DNA from: Phenylobacterium aquaticum
GTDB taxonomy: Bacteria > Pseudomonadota > Alphaproteobacteria > Caulobacterales > Caulobacteraceae
Assembly: GCF_022695515.1 (NCBI RefSeq)
Contig: NZ_JALDPT010000005.1
Coordinates: forward strand, 124,001 to 188,000
Direction of reading: 5' to 3'
Length of the DNA stretch: 64,000 nt
This document shows positions 57,779-64,000 of this stretch, in pieces. The notes under the pieces are model-generated. The model ran no database searches. It was not told the DNA's origin and saw only the letters and a program-made list of their open reading frames with translations. Position 1 is the first letter of the stretch, and each line of letters begins with the position of its first letter. A program made the translations under genes and the position numbers.

Positions 57779-58785
57779 CCGGCGTCCGGGTTGGTGGCGC
57801 GGTGCTGGGCGGCCTTGGCGCGGATCTCGTCCAGGGCCTTCTGGGCGGCGGTGATCTTGGCGGCGTCCCCGCTGCGACGGGCGGCCGCCAGATCCTCGGC
57901 GGCGTTCATTTCGCGGACCGGATCGAGATAGCTGGAATCGGCCGGGCGGAAGCCGCCATAGGCCAGGCCTTTGAGGACCTCGCGCTGCTTGTCCGCCTTG
58001 GGCCCGGTTCCGACCCCGTAGGTCAGGAAGAACTGGCGCAGCTTCTCGCGGATCGCCGGATCAAGATCCTTGCGCGCGATGATCGAGCTTTCCGGCAGGG
58101 GCTGCGAGGTCCAGATCACCTCGATCTTGTCGGCGATCTCGGGGTTCTCGCGCTTGGCGAAGACGAGGCCGACCGAATTGTTGGTCGCCACGTCCAGCAC
58201 GCCGTTGGCGACCGAGAAGACGTTCGACTGGTGGCTCGCCGAGCGCACCGTCTTGAAGCACTTGGCCGGCTCGATGTTGCGCGGGGTGAACAGATAAGCC
58301 TTGGGGGCCAGGGTCCCGGAGGTGGACTTGGCGTCGCCCATGCCGAAGTTGAGCTTGCCGTCGCACTTCAGCACCCGGTCCAGCGTGATCCCCGAGCCCT
58401 TCTTCACGATCAGCACGGACTGGTAGGATTCATCGCCGCCGGCGTCGACGACCCGGCCCAGCACCTCGCCGTCGGCCCGATTGACGGCGTCCAGCGCCGG
58501 CAGGGCCGAGAACCAGCCGACCTGCACCTGGTTGAAGCGCATGGCCTCGATGAGCGAGGTGTAGTTGGAGGCGAAGAACGGCTTCACCGGCATGCCGACA
58601 TAGGCGCTCATGTCGTCGATCAACGGCTGCCAGAGCGGGCCCATCGAGGCCTGGTTCTCAGCCGACAGGATCGAGAAGGTCAGGACCTGGGGCTTGGCGG
58701 GCGCCTTGTCGTCGGCCTTGCCGCAGGCGCCGAGCGCCAGGAGGGCGGCGAGACCGAGGCCCGTGATCAGACGGCGGCGGATCAT
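57775..58785 (-). CDS. phnD: phosphonate/phosphate-type ABC substrate-binding protein
   Basis: 336 residues, with a lipoprotein signal and an LGAC lipobox near residue 20. PhnD-like features are YTSLIEAMRFNQVQVGWFS and GDAKSTSGTLAPKAY (anion-binding loop). It binds a phosphonate, phosphite or phosphate. No C-P lyase genes are in the window, so import of an oxyanion such as phosphite or phosphate is as likely as phosphonate. It overlaps phnC and phnE by four bases each. Confidence 0.88.
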   Translation of the reverse strand: MIRRRLITGLGLAALLALGACGKADDKAPAKPQVLTFSILSAENQASMGPLWQPLIDDMSAYVGMPVKPFFASNYTSLIEAMRFNQVQVGWFSALPALDAVNRADGEVLGRVVDAGGDESYQSVLIVKKGSGITLDRVLKCDGKLNFGMGDAKSTSGTLAPKAYLFTPRNIEPAKCFKTVRSASHQSNVFSVANGVLDVATNNSVGLVFAKRENPEIADKIEVIWTSQPLPESSIIARKDLDPAIREKLRQFFLTYGVGTGPKADKQREVLKGLAYGGFRPADSSYLDPVREMNAAEDLAAARRSGDAAKITAAQKALDEIRAKAAQHRATNPDAG

Positions 58786-59576
58786 TTGGGAGCTCCTTCC
58801 CAGAAGACATCCTCGAACTCGGGTCCGTAGATGTCGATCAGGCGTGTGCGGTCGAGACCCGTGGCCGGGCCGTCATAGACGATCTTGCCCGCCTTCAGGG
58901 CCACGACCCGGCGGCAATAGCGGGTGGCGTAGTCGACCTGGTGCAGGGTGACGACCACGGTCAGGCCGTCGGTCGTGTTCAGGTCGTGCAGCAGCTCCAT
59001 CACCTTGCGGGCGGAGACGGGGTCGAGCGAGGCGACGGGTTCGTCGGCCAGGATCACCTTGGCCTTCTGGACCAGGGCGCGGGCTATGGCGCCGCGCTGC
59101 TGCTGGCCGCCGGAGAGCGTATTGGCGCGCTGGCCGGCGTAGTCGGCCACGCCCACGCGGGCGAGCGCCGCCATGGCCGCCGTCTTGGTCTCGGCCGGCC
59201 ACTGGCCGAACAGGCCGCGCAGCATCGGGATCCGGCCCAGCGAGCCCAGGGCGACATTGGAGAACAGGGTCAGGCGGCCGACCAGATTGAACTGCTGGAA
59301 GATGAAGCCCACCCGGATGCGCACGTCGCGCACCTTGCGCGACACGCGGCCCTCGGACTGCACCACCTGGCCGAAGGCCTCGATCTTGCCGGGGCCGGGA
59401 TCGATCGTCTGCAGCCCGCTGATCGAGCGCAGCAGGGTCGACTTGCCCGATCCCGAGGGACCGATCAGGGCGATCATCTCGCCGCGGGCCACATTGAGGG
59501 AAACACCGTCGAGGGCCTTGCGCGAGCCGAAGCTCTTGGAGGCGTTGCGGACGGATAGAACCGCGGCGTCAGACAT
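58782..59576 (-). CDS. phnC: PhnC-type ABC transporter ATP-binding protein
   Basis: 264 residues: Walker A GPSGSGKSTLL, Q-loop FQQFNLVGRLTLFSN, signature LSGGQQQR, Walker B ILADEPVASLDP and the H-loop TLHQVDYA. The FQQFNLVGRLT region is typical of PhnC. It powers the PhnDE transporter. It is the first gene of the phnC-phnD-phnE operon, with a Pho-box-like pair 66-83 bases upstream. Confidence 0.92.
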   Translation of the reverse strand: MSDAAVLSVRNASKSFGSRKALDGVSLNVARGEMIALIGPSGSGKSTLLRSISGLQTIDPGPGKIEAFGQVVQSEGRVSRKVRDVRIRVGFIFQQFNLVGRLTLFSNVALGSLGRIPMLRGLFGQWPAETKTAAMAALARVGVADYAGQRANTLSGGQQQRGAIARALVQKAKVILADEPVASLDPVSARKVMELLHDLNTTDGLTVVVTLHQVDYATRYCRRVVALKAGKIVYDGPATGLDRTRLIDIYGPEFEDVFWEGAPK

Positions 59577-59641
59577 GGATGGCGAAGCTTCCCCGGGTTC
59601 GGCGCTCGCAAGGGCGGAGCCGGTCTAGATCGCGCGGCCTT

Positions 59642-59659
59642 GCGACGGCTTAATGACAT
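59642..59659 (-). promoter_or_regulatory. Pho-box-like half-site pair upstream of phnC
   Basis: On the minus strand: ATGTCAT, TAAG, CCGTCGC, half-sites 11 bases apart. It is weaker than the pstS and TonB sites but is placed just upstream of phnC. Listed because all three transcription units of this block carry a similar site. Confidence 0.4.
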
Positions 59660-59984
59660 GGGGGGCGCCCGCCGGTCCAGCACCCGTTAACAGTCCCCCG
59701 ACCTCAGCCTTGCGGCGCATTGAAAACAGGCCCTGGCCGGCCCGCGACGCCGTGGCGCGCACGCTCGCGAAACCGGCCTCGAAAACCGGGAGAATCCTTG
59801 TCGACTAAGCCCCCGCGCAAGCCCTGACGCGGCCAGGGTTTGCGCGTGATTTTCCGTGACGAAAAATAACCGCTTTACATCGCGGTTCATCGCCCCTATT
59901 TCGCACGGCTCCGGCGGACCCGATGTCCTCAAAAGCGCTGCTAACGCCGGATTGGGTTCAACAATCCGTTGGGGGTTGCGTGAG
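59660..59984 (+). promoter_or_regulatory. long structured leader of the decarboxylase gene
   Basis: No gene fits here. It holds a 13-base-pair hairpin with a T-run (59814-59846), a six-base-pair hairpin AACCGC/GCGGTT (59868-59887), and a seven-base-pair hairpin CGGATTG/CAATCCG (59948-59968) just before the GGGGG ribosome site (59971-59975). An in-frame GTG at 59856 would add an untypical 43-residue leader. An alphaproteobacterial RNA motif (speF) is known upstream of ornithine decarboxylase genes, and this may be a member. Not confirmed. Confidence 0.5.
59814..59846 (+). terminator. intrinsic terminator inside the decarboxylase leader
   Basis: CGCGCAAGCCCTG pairs with CAGGGTTTGCGCG (one G-T wobble, loop of seven), followed by TGATTTTCC. 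It is about 140 bases upstream of the decarboxylase start on the same strand, as expected of an attenuator. It could also end a short leader RNA. Confidence 0.65.
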
Positions 59985-61237
59985 GTGCAAAGGTACCATA
60001 CGCCCCTGGACCTGGTCCGTGAGCGGTCGCCGGAACGTCCTGTCGCCTTTGCGCGGCCGGACGCGGTGGCCCTAGCGGCGCGCTGGTTCCAGGACAAGTT
60101 CAAAGGCGACGTCTTCTACGCTGTCAAAGCGAACCCTTCGCCATGGGTCATCGAGACCCTGGTCGCAAACGGTGTGACGTCCTTCGATGTGGCCTCGATC
60201 CCGGAGATCGAGCTGGTCGCGCAGCATGCGCCGGGCGCCCGCATGGCTTTCATGCACCCGGTGAAGAGCCGCGCCGCCATCTCGGCCGCCTATTTCGACC
60301 ACGGGGTCCGCACCTTCTCGCTCGACTGCCATGAGGAGCTGGCCAAGATTCTCGACGCCACCGGCGGCGCCAAGGATCTGAACCTGATGGTCCGCCTGGC
60401 CGTGGCGGCCGAGGGCGCGGCCTATTCGCTCTCCGGCAAGTTCGGCATCGACCCGCATGGGGCGCCCGATCTGCTGCTGGCCGCGCGCCGCGCGACCCAG
60501 GAGCTGATGGGCGTGGCCTTCCACGTCGGCAGCCAGTGCATGCGGCCCACCGCCTATCAGGCGGCGATGACCCAGGCCTCCCGCGCCCTCGTCCGCGCCG
60601 GCGTCTTCGCCGATGTGGTCGATGTCGGCGGCGGCTTCCCCTCGGTCTATCCGGGCATGACCCCGCCGGCTCTGGCCGACTATATGGACTCCATCGAGCG
60701 CGGCTTCGCCGAGATGATGGTCCATGAAACCACCGAGCTGTGGTGCGAACCCGGCCGGCCCTGGTGGCGGAAGCCTCCTCGGTCCTCACCAAGGTCGAGC
60801 TGCGCAAGGGCGACGCCCTCTATCTCAATGACGGCTCCTACGGCTCGCTGTTCGACGCGGCCCATTCCAAGTGGCCGTTCCCGGTGAAGCTGATGCGCCG
60901 CGAGGGCGAGCAGTCGGTCGAGGTCGAAGGCCCCCTGAAGCCTTATCGCTTCTACGGCCCGACCTGCGATTCGATCGACCACATGCCCGGCCCGTTCTGG
61001 CTGCCCGAGGACGCCCGCGAGGGCGACTATATCGAGATCGGCATGCTGGGCGCCTATGGCGTGGCCATGACCACCCGCTTCAACGGCTTCGGCGATGTCG
61101 AGACCGTGCAGGTGGACGACGCCCCCATGGCCTCGATGTTCGGCCTGGCCAAGCGCTCCATCGCCGCGCCCAAGGCCGAGATGCAGAATGTCGTGAAGCT
61201 GTCGCGCGCGCGGGGGAAGAAGCGCCGCCGCAAGTAG
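59985..61237 (+). CDS. type III PLP decarboxylase, ornithine decarboxylase family (frameshifted)
   Basis: About 417 residues once joined. Alanine-racemase-fold PLP enzyme: Schiff-base Lys in VFYAVKANPSPW, PLP-phosphate loop DVGGGFPS, CEPGR, then a break near 60760 and the C-terminal domain. Restoring one G gives EPGRALVAEASSV. The second half holds NDGSYGSLFD and GPTCDSIDHM with the Cys and Asp of the dimer active site. It makes putrescine from ornithine (or the lysine analogue). The start is GTG at 59985, behind GGGGG, though a TTG at 59976 is possible. Confidence 0.88.
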
Positions 61238-61333
61238 GTCTTCGGACCTGAAATCTTCAGGCGCGGCCGGTCGCTCCGTCCCGGTCGCGCCTTTTCATTT
61301 GGACGGGCGCTCAAACTCTAAGGATCAAAGAGA

Positions 61334-62404
61334 ATGACCGCTGACGTCGCCAATTCGAACCGCAAGGCCGAGCTGCTCTCGACCACCGTCGAGCACGTGG
61401 CCATCGACCAGTACGACGCCCGCCCCGTCATCGACGCCATGCGTCAGATGAGCTTCACCAGCCGCGACACCGCGCGCGCCGCCGACATCCTGTCGATGGC
61501 GCTGGAAGACACCGCCTGCTCGACCTGGCTGACGCTGGCCGGCTCGACCAGCGCCGGCGGCTGCATGCACATCTATCGCGACATGGTGAAGTATGGCCTG
61601 ATCGACGTGGTGGTCGCCACCGGCGCCTCGATCGTCGACATGGATTTCTTCGAGGCCCTGGGCTTCAAGCACTACCAGTCCCAGGCTCAGAACCCGGTCG
61701 ACGACCGCGACCTGCGGGCCATGTACATCGACCGCATCTACGACACCTATATCGACGAGGAAGAGCTGCAGGCCTGCGACGAGACCATCTTCCAGCTCTG
61801 CGCCGCCCTCGAGCCCCGCCCCTATTCGAGCCGCGAGTTCATCTACGAGATGGGCAAGTGGCTGGCCGCCGGCAACGCCAAGAAGCCCGACAGCCTGATC
61901 GAGACCGCCTATCGCGAAGGCGTGCCGATCTTCTGCCCGGCCTTTGTGGACTCCTCCGCCGGCTTCGGTCTGGTCAAGCATCAGGTCGAGCGCATGAAGG
62001 CGGGCAAGCCCTACCTGACCATCGACGCCGTGGCCGACTTCCGCGAACTGACCGACATCAAGATCGCGGCCGGCACCACCGGCCTGTTCATGGTGGGCGG
62101 CGGCGTGCCGAAGAACTTCGCCCAGGACACCGTGGTCTGCGCCGAGATCCTCGGCCACGAGGTCGACATGCACCGCTATGCGATCCAGATCACCGTCGCC
62201 GACGTGCGCGACGGCGCCTGCTCGTCCTCGACCCTCAAGGAAGCCTGCTCGTGGGGCAAGGTCGACGTGACCTGGGAGCAGATGGTGTTCGCCGAGGCCA
62301 CCACCGTCGTGCCGCTGATCGCGTCTGACGCCTGGCACCGCGGATCGTGGAAGACCCGCACCAAGCGCCGCTGGGCCAAGCTGTTCGACAAGACCGCGGC
62401 CTAA
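61334..62404 (+). CDS. deoxyhypusine-synthase-like protein, probable homospermidine synthase
   Basis: 356 residues of DHS fold: LAGSTSAGGCMH near residue 70, GASIVDMDFFEALG, FMVGGGVPKNF, and the SWGK segment containing Lys309, equivalent to the catalytic Lys of eukaryotic DHS. Bacteria lack eIF5A, and several bacterial DHS-like proteins make homospermidine from putrescine instead. Placement behind the decarboxylase (96-base gap) supports that role. It is assigned by family and context, not by a specific residue. Confidence 0.88.
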   Translation: MTADVANSNRKAELLSTTVEHVAIDQYDARPVIDAMRQMSFTSRDTARAADILSMALEDTACSTWLTLAGSTSAGGCMHIYRDMVKYGLIDVVVATGASIVDMDFFEALGFKHYQSQAQNPVDDRDLRAMYIDRIYDTYIDEEELQACDETIFQLCAALEPRPYSSREFIYEMGKWLAAGNAKKPDSLIETAYREGVPIFCPAFVDSSAGFGLVKHQVERMKAGKPYLTIDAVADFRELTDIKIAAGTTGLFMVGGGVPKNFAQDTVVCAEILGHEVDMHRYAIQITVADVRDGACSSSTLKEACSWGKVDVTWEQMVFAEATTVVPLIASDAWHRGSWKTRTKRRWAKLFDKTAA

Positions 62405-62408
62405 GTTT

Positions 62409-62537
62409 TCCTCCCCCGCATGGCGGGGGTGGGGGACCACGCGCAGCGTGGTGGAGGGGGCGGCCTCAAGCGCCGCGCCCGGTCACGCCCCCTCCACCGC
62501 CGGCGGCGGTCCCCCTCCCCCATTTCATGGGGGAGGA
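62409..62537. repeat. inverted-repeat element with paired hairpins between convergent genes
   Basis: Two arms of about 52 bases (62409-62461 and 62487-62537) are inverted copies around a 25-base centre. Each arm contains two hairpins: a CCCCC/GGGGG stem, and a second stem whose sequence differs between the arms (CCACGC/GCGTGG against CCGCC/GGCGG) while pairing is kept. It lies between the stops at 62404 and 62540. It resembles REP/BIME-like intergenic elements and may also act as a two-way terminator. Confidence 0.8.
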
Positions 62538-62539
62538 TG

Positions 62540-62968
62540 CTACTCGCAGTAGATCCGCACCTTGGTGTGGTCCTGGTCGACATCGACGGTCAGGTCGTTG
62601 AGCTGCTCGACCAGCTCCTCAAGATTCTCGGGCTTCAGGCTGTTCAGATCGAAGCTCATATGGCCTTTGCGCCGCATGGCCTCATTGACCCGTTCGCGCG
62701 CCTCGGGCGGGATGATGCTGGACAGCCGGACCCCGGCGCGCAGCAGCTGCATCGGCACCCGCACATTCACCCGCGTCGGCTCGCCATGCTTTTCGGTGTC
62801 CACGGCGACCCGCAGATATTTCGGCTTGGGCTTGGGGGCGTCCGCCGTGGGCGCGGGCCCCGCCGCGGCCGGACCGGCCTCGACGGCGGCCAGCAGGCGC
62901 TCGGCCTCCTCGGGCGTGATCTTGCCCTCCGACAACATGTTCAGGATCGTGCGGCGGTCTTCACTCAT
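62540..62968 (-). CDS. SHOCT-like-domain protein
   Basis: 142 residues. The N-terminal MSEDRRTILNMLSEGKITPEEAERLL is the SHOCT-like motif (about 1-28). A Pro/Ala linker follows, then a C-terminal beta/alpha domain with LRVAVDTEKHGEPTRVNVRVP, as in small proteins of the YvlB/LiaX group that sense membrane stress in Gram-positives. Third gene of the DUF2089 operon. Function unknown. Confidence 0.75.
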   Translation of the reverse strand: MSEDRRTILNMLSEGKITPEEAERLLAAVEAGPAAAGPAPTADAPKPKPKYLRVAVDTEKHGEPTRVNVRVPMQLLRAGVRLSSIIPPEARERVNEAMRRKGHMSFDLNSLKPENLEELVEQLNDLTVDVDQDHTKVRIYCE

Positions 62969-62977
62969 GGGAAGCTC

Positions 62978-63328
62978 CTAGAAAAGCCTGATCTGGATCG
63001 AGCGGCGCTCCCGCTCGACATCCACCTGGGTTCCGTTCAGCGAGGCCAGGAAGCGCCCGACGCCCAGGATCATGGTCGCCGGATGCATGCCGAAGGGCTT
63101 CGGCAGCAGCACCGCAACCCCCAGGACCAGCAGGATCAGCGGCGAGAGCAGCAGCAGGATCGGGGTCACCGGCACCCAGAGGCGGATGGCGCGGTCCGGT
63201 TTGGGGCGGGCCACCGTCCGCCAGCGCAACCGCTCGGCCCGCGTCTGCATGGCCTCCAGCCGGCGCACCGCGCGGGTCTTGGGAATCGCCGCCGGATGCT
63301 CCTCGTGCGGAACCGGGACGTCGTTCAT
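62978..63328 (-). CDS. two-helix membrane protein of the DUF2089 operon
   Basis: 116 residues. A basic N-terminus is followed by one or two hydrophobic helices around residues 50-75 (LWVPVTPILLLLSPLILLVL) and a polar C-terminus with QVDVERERRSIQIRLF. No family known to me. The start overlaps the DUF2089 stop by four bases, so the two are coupled. It may be the membrane partner of the regulator. Confidence 0.72.
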   Translation of the reverse strand: MNDVPVPHEEHPAAIPKTRAVRRLEAMQTRAERLRWRTVARPKPDRAIRLWVPVTPILLLLSPLILLVLGVAVLLPKPFGMHPATMILGVGRFLASLNGTQVDVERERRSIQIRLF

Positions 63329-63705
63329 CGCCGGCCCTCCAGATCGCGGATGGCGTCCTCGGCGGTGATCTCGCCCCGCGACAGCCGCTCCAGCACCTCG
63401 GAGCGGGCCGGCTTCGGATCCAGTTCGACGAACTCCAGGCTGGCGGCGATGCGGTTGAGCCGGGCCTTCACGGTCGGATAGCTGACGCCGAACACCTGCT
63501 CCATCTCCTTGATCGAGCCGTGGCTGCGCAGGAAGGCGGCCACGAACACCTGATCCTCGGCAGCCAGGCGCGCCAGCTGCGGCAGTTCGAAGGCGCCTTC
63601 GATGCAGATGTCCGAATCCACCAGGCGCACGCGCTCGGCGACAAAGGCCCGGCCCTGGGTGAGCTCGGTGAGCGCCTGCCAGTCCTGGGTCTTTCTCTTA
63701 GTCAC
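63325..63705 (-). CDS. DUF2089-family HTH regulator
   Basis: 126 residues. An HTH is at about residues 60-85 (HGSIKEMEQVFGVSYPTVKARLNRI). The C-terminal part repeats the short VLERLSRGEITAEDAIRDL segment, which has the same SHOCT-like pattern as the N-terminus of the protein encoded at 62540. DUF2089 regulators commonly accompany SHOCT or DUF4097 proteins. It is first of the three-gene operon and probably controls it. Upstream is an AT-rich stretch with its promoter. Confidence 0.82.
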   Translation of the reverse strand: MTKRKTQDWQALTELTQGRAFVAERVRLVDSDICIEGAFELPQLARLAAEDQVFVAAFLRSHGSIKEMEQVFGVSYPTVKARLNRIAASLEFVELDPKPARSEVLERLSRGEITAEDAIRDLEGRR

Positions 63706-63847
63706 GCCGGGCTCCGAATTGATTTATTCAATTTCTAGATCAATATTTTTAATGTCGCAAGTCCCAAACCCACGATAGGTGAAAGGGCGGTTTGACTAGG
63801 TCGCGCGCCGGCGCATGATCGCGGGTCTGTGAACGGGGAGAGGCGAC

Positions 63848-64000
63848 ATGCAAGGCAAACACGCAATCTGGGCCGCGGCGGCGCTGAGCGCCCTGGTCGT
63901 GGCGGGCGGCGCGGCCGTCGCCCAGGCCCCCAAGCCGGTCGCGGGCGGCTATCTCGCGACGCCGCCCCCGACACCTACAAGATCCTGCCCGTGGCCCCTC
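63848..64000 (+). CDS. 5' end of a probable PAP2-type acid phosphatase (frameshifted, truncated)
   Basis: ATG at 63848 behind GGGGAG gives a signal peptide MQGKHAIWAAAALSALVVAG and cleavage near AVAQA. The direct frame then turns into Pro/Thr-rich sequence. Shifting one base near 63958 gives DAAPDTYKILPVAP, a segment typical of class A-type periplasmic acid phosphatases (PAP2 fold). The gene runs off the window. Family is a moderate inference. Confidence 0.55.
   Translation, partial: MQGKHAIWAAAALSALVVAGGAAVAQAPKPVAGGYLATPPPTPTRSCPWPL

Noticed and set aside
56973..59576. phnCDE as evidence of phosphonate breakdown
   Set aside because: No C-P lyase, phosphonatase or phosphite dehydrogenase gene is in the window. 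Transport only can be supported.

Overview
The window is high-GC, densely coded DNA from an alphaproteobacterium of the family Caulobacteraceae (Caulobacter/Phenylobacterium type). The evidence is a set of lineage markers: a TacA-type sigma-54 response regulator, GapR (DUF2312), a SciP-like DUF1153 protein, a DUF1013/TrcR-type regulator, an orphan motA without motB, and a TonB receptor beside phosphate genes. I see no tRNA, rRNA, CRISPR array, insertion sequence or prophage. It reads as ordinary chromosome.

Layout. 0-11.3 kb: secreted hypothetical, PAP2 phosphatase, PepF and S9 peptidases, SGNH hydrolase, Pth2-type peptidyl-tRNA hydrolase, XRE regulator, a Tat-signal LMW-PTP-like protein, an esterase and a bifunctional penicillin-binding protein. 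11.5-17.5 kb: glycosyltransferase, an Lrp regulator divergent from an arginine-to-glutamate-semialdehyde pair (DDAH-like enzyme plus ornithine aminotransferase), and a PQQ/haem alcohol dehydrogenase. 17.5-24 kb: TacA, GapR, L36 and MltB. 24-31.5 kb: MFS transporter, MotA, PurKE, a diguanylate cyclase, UbiX and DUF1013. 31.6-33.2 kb: a tightly overlapping HTH / tail-anchored membrane protein / DUF1153 operon. 33.5-45.2 kb: flavin genes, fatty-acid and acyl-CoA genes with TetR regulators, a VapBC-like toxin-antitoxin pair, an amidohydrolase, a serine hydrolase and a MATE exporter. 45.4-48.3 kb: rfbBDA (dTDP-rhamnose). 50.5-59.7 kb: a phosphate-related block (LpxH-like phosphoesterase, TetR-glycosyltransferase fusion, PstS, TonB receptor, PhnCDE), three of whose transcription units carry phased CTGTCAT-like repeats resembling Pho boxes. 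59.8-62.4 kb: polyamine genes (ornithine decarboxylase family plus deoxyhypusine-synthase-like/homospermidine synthase) behind a structured leader. 62.4-64 kb: an inverted-repeat element, a DUF2089 / membrane / SHOCT-like operon and the start of a PAP2-type phosphatase.

Sequence quality. Ten conserved genes are split by single-base frameshifts, eleven breaks in all, each repaired by one base in a G/C-rich run. The simplest reading is uncorrected sequencing error, not gene decay. I annotate these genes at full length and name the break point. The same caveat applies to unusual starts, stops and fusions.

Most interesting: the in-frame TetR-HTH/glycosyltransferase fusion inside the phosphate block; the phased Pho-box-like sites tying PstS, a TonB receptor and PhnCDE together; the terminator-bearing leader of the decarboxylase gene; the inverted repeat with compensatory hairpins; and the coupled HTH/tail-anchor/DUF1153 operon.
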